Assembly: GCA_030429585.1 (NCBI GenBank)
Contig: JAUIEU010000001.1
Coordinates: 801,994 to 865,993, forward strand
Length of the DNA: 64,000 nt
Source: a bacterium
GTDB taxonomy: Bacteria > Cyanobacteriota > Vampirovibrionia > Vampirovibrionales > Vampirovibrionaceae
Direction: 5' to 3'
Shown: positions 8,892 to 16,783 of the stretch, piece after piece
Layout: every line of letters starts with the position of its first letter
Position numbering within the stretch: the first letter of the stretch is position 1
Position numbers and translations under genes: made by a program
Notes under the pieces: generated by a model
Seen by the model: only the letters and a program-made list of their open reading frames with translations
Databases searched by the model: none
What the model was told of the DNA's origin: nothing

Positions 8892-10388
8892 ATGCCAAAC
8901 TTAGCCGCCGAGCAGGCGCACTATTTTTTTACCCACCTACTGGATACCAGCGGGTTTCCAGCGCGCTGGTTTTGCGGGCAATGGTCCGGCTTTACCGGCT
9001 GGCTTCATATTGGTTCTGATGTAGCTATATGGGCCGCCTACATGGTGGTGCCCAGTATTTTAATCGTACTGCTACTGCTTAAAAAATTACCCAAACCCTG
9101 GATTATTGGGCTTATTATTTTTTACCACCTGTTTTGCGGGTTTGGCCACCTGCTAGAGGCCGGCATTTTTTGGTGGCCCGCCTACCGCCTGGCTGGCGTG
9201 GTTAAACTACTAACGGCCGGTATTTCTTGGGTTACCCTGGCCGCCTTGCTGCCGTTGTTCCCTAAACTACTAAGCTTAAAAACCTACGACGATCTTCAGC
9301 TTGAAATTAACCAACGGCAGCAAGCTGAAGAAACCACACGCAAAACCTTGCTAAAAACTCAATCCATTTTAGATACAGCCGCCGATATTATTATGACCGC
9401 AGAAAACGACGGCACGATAGTCTCCAGCAACCTGGCCAGCAAACGAATTACAGGGTACACCCCCACCGAAATTTGCGGGCAATCCCTAGCCATGTTGCTG
9501 GCAGACGATGAAACCCTAACGCTAAGCGATATATTTACCCCCAGCACAAATACCATTAAGCGAGAGGTCACCCTAAAACGAAAAAACAACACCACCTTTC
9601 CGGCGGAAGTGGTTGTTAGGCATTTGGATTACGGCCAAGAGCAGGCATACACCTGTATTATTCGGGATACCAGCGAGCGCGAAGCCGCCAAGCAAGCCCT
9701 GCTTGCCCGAAATGTAGAACTCGAACAATTCGCATCCGTCGCATCACACGACCTTCAAGAGCCTCTGCGCAAGGTATCCGCTTATGCCAGCATTTTGCAG
9801 GATGATTATACCGACGCCCTTGATGATGAAGGACAACGGTACCTACAAAGCATGATGGGTGCCACCGAACGAATGAAGCGGCTCATCCACGACCTGCGAA
9901 ACTACTCTCGTGTTAGCAGCCGATCTAAGCCCTTTGAGCAAGTAGACCTAGACGCCGTTATGCAAGACGTACACTCTGATATGGAGTACCGACTAAACGA
10001 CGCCAACGGTACCGTTACATGGGAGCCCCTACCCACCATTAACGGCGACCCTGTCCAGCTACACCAGTTATTCCAAAACCTGGTAGGCAACGGGCTTAAG
10101 TACCACAAGCCCGGTGTACCGCCCCACGTGGCCCTAACCCTGGATAATACCCGCCCAGGCTTTATCGGCATTATGGTAACGGATAACGGCATTGGCTTTG
10201 AAGACAAACATACCAAACAAATTTTTACTATTTTTAAACGCCTACACACCCGAACAGAATACGAAGGCACGGGCGTTGGCCTAGCGATTTGCCACAAAAT
10301 TGTAGAGCAACACGGTGGCACCATTACCGCCAAAGGCACCCCCGGCCATGGCGCCACCTTTACCCTGCATTTACCCACCCAAACCTGA
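8892..10388 (+). CDS. Ethylene-receptor-like membrane histidine kinase
   Basis: A 498-residue sensor kinase. Residues 38-128 form three membrane helices that match the ethylene-binding domain of plant ETR1 and cyanobacterial SynEtr1: GSD with Asp43, Tyr50, then FCGFGHL with Cys82 and His86. These correspond to ETR1 Asp25, Tyr32, Cys65 and His69, where Cys65 and His69 hold the copper cofactor. ETR1 Ile62 is His79 here. A PAS domain (about 155-262) follows, then a HisKA domain with phospho-acceptor His286 in SHDLQEPLRK, and an HATPase domain with NLVGNGLKYH, DNGIGF and GTGVGLAI. The ATG at 8892 is preceded by AGGA; a TTG 48 bases upstream is possible. The response regulator gene follows after 55 bases. 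Confidence 0.88.
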   Translation: MPNLAAEQAHYFFTHLLDTSGFPARWFCGQWSGFTGWLHIGSDVAIWAAYMVVPSILIVLLLLKKLPKPWIIGLIIFYHLFCGFGHLLEAGIFWWPAYRLAGVVKLLTAGISWVTLAALLPLFPKLLSLKTYDDLQLEINQRQQAEETTRKTLLKTQSILDTAADIIMTAENDGTIVSSNLASKRITGYTPTEICGQSLAMLLADDETLTLSDIFTPSTNTIKREVTLKRKNNTTFPAEVVVRHLDYGQEQAYTCIIRDTSEREAAKQALLARNVELEQFASVASHDLQEPLRKVSAYASILQDDYTDALDDEGQRYLQSMMGATERMKRLIHDLRNYSRVSSRSKPFEQVDLDAVMQDVHSDMEYRLNDANGTVTWEPLPTINGDPVQLHQLFQNLVGNGLKYHKPGVPPHVALTLDNTRPGFIGIMVTDNGIGFEDKHTKQIFTIFKRLHTRTEYEGTGVGLAICHKIVEQHGGTITAKGTPGHGATFTLHLPTQT

Positions 10389-10443
10389 CCGATTGGTAAA
10401 CCATCCCTAATATTTGCTATACTTACCCTAACGGAGAGACCTT

Positions 10444-10995
10444 ATGAGCCCCGCCCCCGATTCTCTTGTTCCCCCAAAATATTTTGCCACCCCGCCTACA
10501 GAAACACCCCACCCCATCTCTATGAGCACCCCACCCGACTATTCCAACCTAACACCCGCTAACATTTTACTGGTAGATGACGACCCAGAAGATCGGATGC
10601 TGAGCCGCCTTGCCTTAAAAAAGCACCAGCTCATTAACCACGTCAACGAAGTGGCCAACGGGGAAGAGCTATTGCAATATCTAAGCCGCGAAGGCGAATT
10701 TAGCGACCCAACCCAGCACCCCATGCCCGATTTAATATTGCTAGATATTAATATGCCTAGAATGACAGGGTTAGAGGCCCTGGCTGAAATCCGAAAAAAG
10801 CCACACCTAAAAAGCCTACCGGTGGTTATTTTAACCACCAGCAATGCGGATAAAGATATTGTTGAAAGCTACGATCTAGGGGTTAATTCCTACATTACCA
10901 AGCCCGTTACCTTTAAAGGGTTTACCACCGCCCTGACCCAAATGAGCGATTACTGGTTTGCCCTGGTAAAGCGGCCTGCTGCCAATAAGCGCTAA
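10444..10995 (+). CDS. Rcp1-type single-domain response regulator
   Basis: A 183-residue protein with one receiver domain from about residue 39. The acidic cluster LLVDDDPED, the phospho-acceptor Asp101 in LILLDINMP, TTSN and the conserved Lys in ITKPV are present, and there is no output domain. The spacing and the LXXXGEF insertion resemble Rcp1-like regulators that pair with phytochrome-type kinases. A GGAGAG precedes the ATG. The first ~38 residues are Pro-rich. Its placement directly after the ethylene-receptor-like kinase makes it the likely phosphotransfer partner; the downstream target is unknown. Confidence 0.9.
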   Translation: MSPAPDSLVPPKYFATPPTETPHPISMSTPPDYSNLTPANILLVDDDPEDRMLSRLALKKHQLINHVNEVANGEELLQYLSREGEFSDPTQHPMPDLILLDINMPRMTGLEALAEIRKKPHLKSLPVVILTTSNADKDIVESYDLGVNSYITKPVTFKGFTTALTQMSDYWFALVKRPAANKR

Positions 10996-11016
10996 ATCGT
11001 ACGGCTGCCCTTACGG

Positions 11017-12234
11017 CTAATCCATTTTAATGCGCGTCGGGTGGAGCCTTCGGCTGGATTCGGCAATTTTATCTTGCAGCATGGATAAGGTGGCCTCTTC
11101 ACTGGGAGCGCGCTTCCGTTTGCCGCGGTCGCCTGCTGCTTCTACCGGCACCCCATGGATCCGTTCAATCACTTTGGTGGCCAAACGTTCTTGCTCCAGT
11201 TCTCGTTTTAAACGCTCGTTCTCGTTTTTTAGCTGGCCAATATAGTGATTCAGCTTATCAATTTCCGTGTGCTCGTCTTCTTTTTCTGTGGCCCGTTCTC
11301 GCAAAGCTTTGGCCAAGCCTTGCAGGGCACTTTCTACCGATTCGTTTTTAGCCGCCGCAAAGGTCATGCCCGCTTCTGGGGTAGCCCCAGCATGTTTACA
11401 GTGGCGCTTTCGCACTTTTATCTTTTTGGTAAAGCCCTTACTGTAAAAGAAGAACTCACCAGGCTGCAGCCCACGGATTTCTTTATAACTAATGCCTGCC
11501 TCATTCAAAAACGGACGGATGGCCTTATAATCCTGCTCGGCACTAATACCCCCAAACCAAAATCGGTTGCACTGGCTTAAAATATCCTTACTAATACTGG
11601 CCGGTCGTTGGGTAGCCCACAAACTATCAATGGCGCGTTTACGGCCCCGTTTGGCTAGCTTTTGGCTTTCTAGCAGCGGATCTTTTCGTTTATCTTTTTT
11701 GCCCGCCATACCCGCGGTTTTTTGGGGCGCGTAAATTTGGGCCTCTTCCACCACAATGCGTATTTTTCGGCGATATTTTTGCTCGGCGGTAAACAAGGCA
11801 TCGGCAATTAGGCCGTACAAATGCTGTTGCTCGTGGTCCACATACTCACTTAAATCAAACACAGCACTAATACCGGTTTTTAGCATGGCATCCACATACA
11901 GCTCAATGGCGTCTTCTTCCAGCGGCAAGTTGGCCTGCTCGCCCCCCACAATCATCATGGGGTAACGTTCCGCCAGGGTAAAATGCTCGCCTTCTGGGTC
12001 AATCACACACAGCAAGCTGTTGTTTTCGATGGTTTCTTCCATCAACACACCGGTTAAATAGCTTTTCCCCATCCCAGAGCTGGCCAAAATCGCGTCCCGT
12101 TCACCGGTGGCTTTGTAATCATCCAGCGGCACACTAAACATAGGCGCCACACGCAGCGCACGTGGTCCTTGGGCTGCCTTGGCAACAGCATTGCCTACGG
12201 TTTTGCTAACTGTCTTACGGATGGCATCAAACAT
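11017..12234 (-). CDS. HerA/DUF87-like ATPase with C-terminal coiled coil
   Basis: A 405-residue P-loop ATPase. Walker A is ASSGMGKSY near residues 51-59; Walker B is IRIVVEEAQIYAP. ATQRPASISKDIL is the sensor/arginine-finger region typical of HerA and VirB4-like ATPases. Residues about 290-345 are strongly charged and heptad-like, suggesting a coiled coil. HerA-family hexamers pump or translocate DNA and serve in repair with NurA, in plasmid transfer or in antiphage systems with Sir2 or DUF4297 partners. None of those partners is adjacent. The only neighbour is the divergent adenine methylase, so its role is open. Confidence 0.8.
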   Translation of the reverse strand: MFDAIRKTVSKTVGNAVAKAAQGPRALRVAPMFSVPLDDYKATGERDAILASSGMGKSYLTGVLMEETIENNSLLCVIDPEGEHFTLAERYPMMIVGGEQANLPLEEDAIELYVDAMLKTGISAVFDLSEYVDHEQQHLYGLIADALFTAEQKYRRKIRIVVEEAQIYAPQKTAGMAGKKDKRKDPLLESQKLAKRGRKRAIDSLWATQRPASISKDILSQCNRFWFGGISAEQDYKAIRPFLNEAGISYKEIRGLQPGEFFFYSKGFTKKIKVRKRHCKHAGATPEAGMTFAAAKNESVESALQGLAKALRERATEKEDEHTEIDKLNHYIGQLKNENERLKRELEQERLATKVIERIHGVPVEAAGDRGKRKRAPSEEATLSMLQDKIAESSRRLHPTRIKMD

Positions 12235-12536
12235 GGTAAAAAGCCCATACGGGTGCGCTAGCTCTCTACGAATTTACAGCTAACGGCGCTAACTCATTCT
12301 TGCCTAGCTTCTTACCCCTAAAGGGGCCTAACGGGGGATTCCCCACATTAGGAAACAGGGCTACACTATTTAGTGTTAATTAAGCCCTATTATACGGGTT
12401 TTCAAGGGTTTCGCCAACCGGCAGCACCCAACCCCCGGTAATAACGCTACCACCCCAGGAATAGAAGCAGGCATAACGCCCACCATAGCGTCCCTGTCTT
12501 CGGTTAGAGCACCATAACCCTATAAGGACACATTTT
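12235..12536. other. Divergent intergenic region between herA-like gene and D12 methylase
   Basis: About 300 bases with no convincing gene. It must hold the promoters of both flanking genes. A perfect palindrome is at 12363-12376 and a GGGGATTCCCC-like repeat lies near 12333-12343. I see no clear -35/-10 pair. Confidence 0.5.
12363..12376. promoter_or_regulatory. Palindrome ACACTA-TT-TAGTGT, possible operator
   Basis: A perfect 14-base palindrome lies in the middle of the divergent gap between the HerA-like ATPase and the adenine methylase, a position typical of a shared operator. No cognate repressor is evident nearby. Confidence 0.35.
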
Positions 12537-13448
12537 GTGGCCACTACCAATGTTTTGGCAATGGCACGCCCCCGGCGTGGCAAACAGCAATCACCCCAAA
12601 CCAGCACCCCATTAACCCCACCCCTAAAGTGGGCCGGCGGTAAGCGCTGGTTATTGCCTATTTTGCAACAATGCTGGAACCCTGACGAAAACCACCGACT
12701 GGTAGAGCCCTTTTGTGGCGGCGGCAGCGTGGCCCTAGGCCTAGAACCCAGCCAAGCCCTCCTTAATGATGTGAACCCCCACCTTATTAACTTTTACCAA
12801 CAAATACAGGCCGGGCTACGCATTAACACCCCCATGCTCAACGACCGAGAGGCCTACTTTGAAACCCGCGAGAAATTTAACGCCCTTATTGTAAAAGGCA
12901 ACGCCAACACGGCCAAAGCCGCCGGGTATTTTTATTACCTAAACCGTACTGGGTTTAACGGCCTGTGCCGATTTAACAAAAAAGGCCTGTATAACGTGCC
13001 TTTTGGCCGGTACAACACCATTAATTACCGAGAAGATTTTAGCCTGTACCAGCCCGCCTTGGATGACTGGACCTTTCGGTGCGGGGATTTTGAAGATTTA
13101 ACCCTTAAGCCCAACGACTGGATTTACGCCGACCCGCCCTATGACGTGGACTTTACCCAATACAGCGCCGGTGGCTTTACCTGGGATGACCAAGTACGCC
13201 TGGCCACCTGGCTTGCGGCGCAAAACGTGCCCATGCTCGTTAGCAACCAGGCCACCCCGCGGATATTAGAGCTATACAGCGATTTAGGCTTTGACGTGCT
13301 AACCTTGCCTGCCCCACGGCGCATTGCCTGCAACGGCAACCGGGCTAACGCCACGGAAATGTTGGCGATGAAAAACGTGCTGGTTGGCGTAAAACCCAAA
13401 ACCCTGCACCCACAAGCCACCATTATTCGTGCGGGTAAGCGGGCCTAA
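12537..13448 (+). CDS. D12-class N6-adenine DNA methyltransferase
   Basis: A 303-residue Dam-like enzyme. PLKWAGGKRWLLP near residues 29-41 is the SAM-binding motif I, EPFCGGGSVALGL follows, RTGFNGLCRFN is the D12-family middle motif, and the catalytic DPPY is in YADPPYDVDF. It methylates adenine N6, with GATC the commonest family target, though the site cannot be read from sequence alone. It starts with GTG, supported by AAGGA 8 bases upstream. No restriction endonuclease is adjacent, so it is an orphan or part of a system with the divergent HerA-like ATPase. Confidence 0.92.
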   Translation: MATTNVLAMARPRRGKQQSPQTSTPLTPPLKWAGGKRWLLPILQQCWNPDENHRLVEPFCGGGSVALGLEPSQALLNDVNPHLINFYQQIQAGLRINTPMLNDREAYFETREKFNALIVKGNANTAKAAGYFYYLNRTGFNGLCRFNKKGLYNVPFGRYNTINYREDFSLYQPALDDWTFRCGDFEDLTLKPNDWIYADPPYDVDFTQYSAGGFTWDDQVRLATWLAAQNVPMLVSNQATPRILELYSDLGFDVLTLPAPRRIACNGNRANATEMLAMKNVLVGVKPKTLHPQATIIRAGKRA

Positions 13449-13550
13449 TATAGCTTTAACTTGCACCGGTAGTTCGCTAGCGGTACACTTCTTACTCAAA
13501 TTTCCCCACAACATTCAGGCTGCTGTCTGAAAGTTCGAGAAAATGATTGT

Positions 13551-13627
13551 CGGGCCGTAGCGCAGCTTGGTAGCGCACCACATTGGGGTTGTGGGGGTCG
13601 CAGGTTCAAATCCTGTCGGTCCGACCA
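13551..13627 (+). tRNA. tRNA-Pro(GGG)
   Basis: This 77-base sequence folds as a cloverleaf. The acceptor stem CGGGCCG/CGGTCCG has one G-U pair, the D arm is GCGC-AGCTTGGTA-GCGC, the anticodon stem CCACA/TGTGG holds loop TTGGGGT with anticodon GGG, and the T arm is GCAGG-TTCAAAT-CCTGT. The 3' CCA is encoded. The C1-G72 pair and the overall sequence match bacterial tRNA-Pro. Confidence 0.95.
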
Positions 13628-13663
13628 GAGCCTCCCAGCCAACACCGCTGCGGAGGCTCTTTT
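13628..13663 (+). terminator. Rho-independent terminator of tRNA-Pro
   Basis: GAGCCTCC pairs with GGAGGCTC and is followed by TTTTAT. It begins on the base after the tRNA CCA end. Confidence 0.85.
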
Positions 13664-13746
13664 ATCACCTAAAAGGCAATAAATCCGCTGTACCAGCTTT
13701 AAATAGAGTAAAGATACCCCTTTTAAGCCCATATTTTTTTATAAGC

Positions 13747-14181
13747 ATGCAAATTAATCCCCCATATTTAGTTATTCTAGGCCCTCAGCGGCCTATTAAA
13801 AAAGAAATTGATGCCGTTACTACCGGACACCGAATTTTCCAACCCGAGCCAATAACGCAAAGTAATAATCCACCCACTACCGTTGTTGACTTAAGACCGA
13901 TTGAAAATGTCAGTCACGAAATATCTAACGCCCATAATCAGGGTGTTTTATACGCTTTAGAAAAATATTTGAACCAAACAGTTGAAGGGATTAGTACCAC
14001 TCTCGCGGGAGTTGAATTAAAGACATCCATTCCTCTCAAGGCAGAAGCAGCAGAAATTCCAAATGTAGTAGAGCAGGCTAGTTCACCACAAAAAGAAAAG
14101 CCCAAGCCAATCTCTTTGGTAGAAAAAACCAAACCAAATCCCCTTAGGGAAGAAAAAAGGAAACTAAGCTTAGAGGCCTAA
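13747..14181 (+). CDS. Hypothetical protein, Lys/Pro-rich C-terminus
   Basis: A 144-residue protein I do not recognise. The N-terminus is QINPPYLVILGPQRPIKKE, the middle (HEISNAHNQGVLYALEKYLNQ) is probably helical, and the last 40 residues are Lys/Pro/Glu-rich and likely disordered. No signal peptide or membrane helix is visible. Codon use is AT-richer than the neighbours (many AAA, GAA, ATT), as with the other small orphan proteins of this window. The ATG at 13747 is chosen because the open frame further upstream runs back into the tRNA gene. No good ribosome site is seen. Confidence 0.5.
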   Translation: MQINPPYLVILGPQRPIKKEIDAVTTGHRIFQPEPITQSNNPPTTVVDLRPIENVSHEISNAHNQGVLYALEKYLNQTVEGISTTLAGVELKTSIPLKAEAAEIPNVVEQASSPQKEKPKPISLVEKTKPNPLREEKRKLSLEA

Positions 14182-14244
14182 AATCTTGCGCCCCCGCTAA
14201 CAACCGCTAACAGGGGCACAACAACACATTATTGTGTTAGTAGC

Positions 14245-14370
14245 CTAACAGCAGGGCGCGTTACCTTGGCAACACATACTAGGGCAGCAGCCCGCCGCCA
14301 TTGCCGCTGGCACCAGCACCGTGGTTAGGGCAATAACAGCCACAAAAACAGTCGCTAATAATTTTTTCAT
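14245..14370 (-). CDS. Secreted Cys-Cys-rich micropeptide
   Basis: A 41-codon gene with a strong AGGAG 9 bases before its ATG. The product begins MKKLLATVFVAVIALTT and has a clear Sec signal peptide ending in PAAMA, leaving a mature peptide of about 16 residues (AGCCPSMCCQGNAPCC) with six cysteines in three adjacent pairs. Such a short, Cys-dense exported peptide could bind metal ions (copper, zinc) or fold through disulfides; no family is recognised. It is co-directional with, and 57 bases downstream of, another exported protein with Cys-Cys pairs, so the two are probably one operon. Confidence 0.75.
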   Translation of the reverse strand: MKKLLATVFVAVIALTTVLVPAAMAAGCCPSMCCQGNAPCC

Positions 14371-14427
14371 CGTAATAATCTCCTAATACTAAGGTGTCGT
14401 ACAGTAATAGTGGGTTAGGAGAAGGCT

Positions 14428-14820
14428 TTAATTGAGCAGGCGGGCCAATCGTAAATACCGATACCGATGGCTCGGTTGGTAACGCTGCTGATACACACGA
14501 GTATTTGCAGGGTTATTGTTAAAAGCAATAAGCGGCTGTGCTAACGTGCTAGGCGCCGGTAAGGCAGCAGATAGATGTTGTGTAGTCTTATCAGTGGCAT
14601 TAAGCGTGCTAGCAGGCAGCACGGCAGGCGACACACTACAACACGGCGCCAACACAGGCACATCGTCCGCAGGTTCTGGTTGAGCTGAATGACACGGCGT
14701 TGGCTGAGGAGCCGTTTGCGAGTCATTATCGCAACAGGCATGCGACACGCCAGCCAATGACCATACGGCCACCAGCACCGTTAAAACGGCAAACAAGGTA
14801 CGTGTTATAAAACGCTGCAT
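14428..14820 (-). CDS. Exported protein with Cys-Cys pairs
   Basis: A 130-residue protein with an N-terminal signal peptide (RFITRTLFAVLTVLVAVWSL, cleavage near VSHA). Directly after it come CCDND, later TPCHS and APCCSVSP, so the mature N-terminal half carries five cysteines, two pairs of them adjacent. The C-terminal region is basic and aromatic (QQRYQPSHRYRYLRLARLLN). The GTG 15 bases upstream is a less likely start. No family is recognised. Cys pairs together with the neighbouring Cys-Cys micropeptide suggest metal handling at the cell surface, but this is inference. Confidence 0.6.
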   Translation of the reverse strand: MQRFITRTLFAVLTVLVAVWSLAGVSHACCDNDSQTAPQPTPCHSAQPEPADDVPVLAPCCSVSPAVLPASTLNATDKTTQHLSAALPAPSTLAQPLIAFNNNPANTRVYQQRYQPSHRYRYLRLARLLN

Positions 14821-14921
14821 ATTTCTACTATACACTATGGGGTTACCAATACTAGTGATTACAGCGCAACACTAAAGTTCCCAATAATAACAATGGGATT
14901 ACATGGTAAACACAAGCTAAC

Positions 14922-16727
14922 TTACAGGCCTAAGTAGTCTGGGCCGCTGCCTTGTTCGGCAGGGCGTACCTTTAGGTTTTCTTGCGGGCACACCATTTGG
15001 CACGTACGGCACTGAATGCAATTTTCTAAACTCATGCCATGCACACGTACTTGCTCTTGGATATCAATACGGTGCACTTCCGCCGTGCAATCACTCACGC
15101 AAGGCGTTTCTTTGTTCAGCGCGTCGTATTTAGAGATACACGCCACGCAGGTCTCCGCATTAAACTCATCAATGTGGTTCACATCGTGGTGATACTTGGT
15201 GCCTGCATAAAATACGGCATCTTCACGGCTATACAAAATCGCCTTAAGGTCTTTCGGCGTATTTTCATCGGCTGCGCCACTGGGCAACGTATCCGTATAA
15301 TCCGGTACAATATGCTCGTGGTCTTTGGCATATTTAACTTTGCCAAAATCCATAATACCTAAAATTTTAGCACCGGCGGTAAAGGCCTCACCGCTTAGGG
15401 TAGCCTTGGTACCCATTTTGGTAACCGCACCCCACGGGTTGCCCTTATCCACGCCTTCCATGACTTCCGGCAGGTAATCTTTTAGCAGCTTAGGGTTACT
15501 CTGGAAGGCATCGCGGAAGTAGCGGCCCTGTTTTAGGCTATCGCCAACAGCGCTACCCATCACGCGTGTTTGATAGGGTTTAAGATTAGCAATGGTAAAG
15601 TCTTTACCGTTAGCCAACAGTTCGGTAATGATATCGGCAGCAATTTTGCCACATTCCATACTATTGCTTACACCATTTAGGTTGCTTACATCCAGCACGC
15701 CGAGCGCGTCTCCCATTAGCAGGGCACCATCAATACCAAACTGGGTAGGTAGGCTGTAGTAGCCGCCTTCTGGAAGCAAGGCCGCGCCGTACTTAAATAA
15801 GGTGGCATCTTTTAGCATGTTGGCAACAAACGGGTGCTTTTTATAAGCCTGCAACAATTGCTGCGGGTTAAGGTTAGGGTTGGGGCTATCCAAAGACGCA
15901 ATCAGGCCGATCGTCAGGCGATTGTTTTTCATGCCGTAGATAAAGCCGCCACCAAAGCTACCATCAGTAAGCGGATAGCCCATGGTGTGCCATACTTTGC
16001 CATCATAGCTTGCAAAGGTGGCTTTTTCCTCATCGGTAGCATCTTTACCAGGCTTGGGCAGCTGCCACACTTCTTTAACACCAACGCTCCAAATTTGTGG
16101 GTTAGGGCGCAAGCTGTATTTCTTCACCAAGTCTTCGCTTAAAAAGCCTTTATCGCCAAAGCACACCAACTTACCGAAAATTTGGTTGTCGGCCGCTTCT
16201 GGGTGCTCGTCTTTATTTTCTACTACAGATACGCCGGATACGCGGTCGCCATCATACAAAATTTCGTGGGCCGCAAAGCCGGGGAATAAATCCACGGTAA
16301 TATGCTCGCTCTCAGCAGCTTTTTTCTTCAGCTGATCAGCCATCCATGCCACAACCATGCTTAGCGTTAGCACCCAGTAGCCCTGTTTTTTAAGACCGGC
16401 TGGTAGCAGGGCGTTTGGCGCGTGCCAAATACTTTGTTCGCCCATCACGCTAAAGTGGCTTTCGTCACATACCGCTTCAATCGGGAATTTATCTTCTTCC
16501 CAATTAGGGAACAGTTCTTTAAGGATGCGGGGCTTAACCACAGCACCACTACAAATATGTCCGCCAAACTCGCGCGATTTTTCTAAAATGGCAATGGATA
16601 TAGGCTTGCTTGCATCCGTATGGCGAGCTAGCAGCCGGTGAGCTAACGCTAAGTTAGATGGGCTACCGCCCACCAGTACCAAATCGTACTGCATGCGTTC
16701 GGTGGATTGAGAAGTGGTATTCGCCAT
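14922..16727 (-). CDS. Electron-transfer flavoprotein:quinone oxidoreductase
   Basis: A 601-residue ETF-QO, which passes electrons from reduced ETF to membrane quinone. The FAD domain opens with LVLVGGSPSNLALAHRL, and the C-terminus carries the 4Fe-4S motif CIQCRTCQMVCPQ with the closing GSGPDYLGL. A further cluster, CVACISKYDALNKETPCVSDC, lies just before it. The dinucleotide motif is unusual: the GxGxxG of the family reads GGSPSN, changing two glycines, which I confirmed from the codons. It is last in etfB-etfA-ETF-QO, a complete route from acyl-CoA dehydrogenases or similar flavoproteins to the quinone pool. Confidence 0.92.
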   Translation of the reverse strand: MANTTSQSTERMQYDLVLVGGSPSNLALAHRLLARHTDASKPISIAILEKSREFGGHICSGAVVKPRILKELFPNWEEDKFPIEAVCDESHFSVMGEQSIWHAPNALLPAGLKKQGYWVLTLSMVVAWMADQLKKKAAESEHITVDLFPGFAAHEILYDGDRVSGVSVVENKDEHPEAADNQIFGKLVCFGDKGFLSEDLVKKYSLRPNPQIWSVGVKEVWQLPKPGKDATDEEKATFASYDGKVWHTMGYPLTDGSFGGGFIYGMKNNRLTIGLIASLDSPNPNLNPQQLLQAYKKHPFVANMLKDATLFKYGAALLPEGGYYSLPTQFGIDGALLMGDALGVLDVSNLNGVSNSMECGKIAADIITELLANGKDFTIANLKPYQTRVMGSAVGDSLKQGRYFRDAFQSNPKLLKDYLPEVMEGVDKGNPWGAVTKMGTKATLSGEAFTAGAKILGIMDFGKVKYAKDHEHIVPDYTDTLPSGAADENTPKDLKAILYSREDAVFYAGTKYHHDVNHIDEFNAETCVACISKYDALNKETPCVSDCTAEVHRIDIQEQVRVHGMSLENCIQCRTCQMVCPQENLKVRPAEQGSGPDYLGL

Positions 16728-16783
16728 GGGTTAAAGGCGTCCTTTTAATTTTATAAAATGAATAACAAGTAATAGAAAAAACG

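Noticed and set aside
13567-13746. N-terminal extension of the hypothetical gene at 13747
   Set aside because: The extension would run through the tRNA-Pro gene and its terminator.
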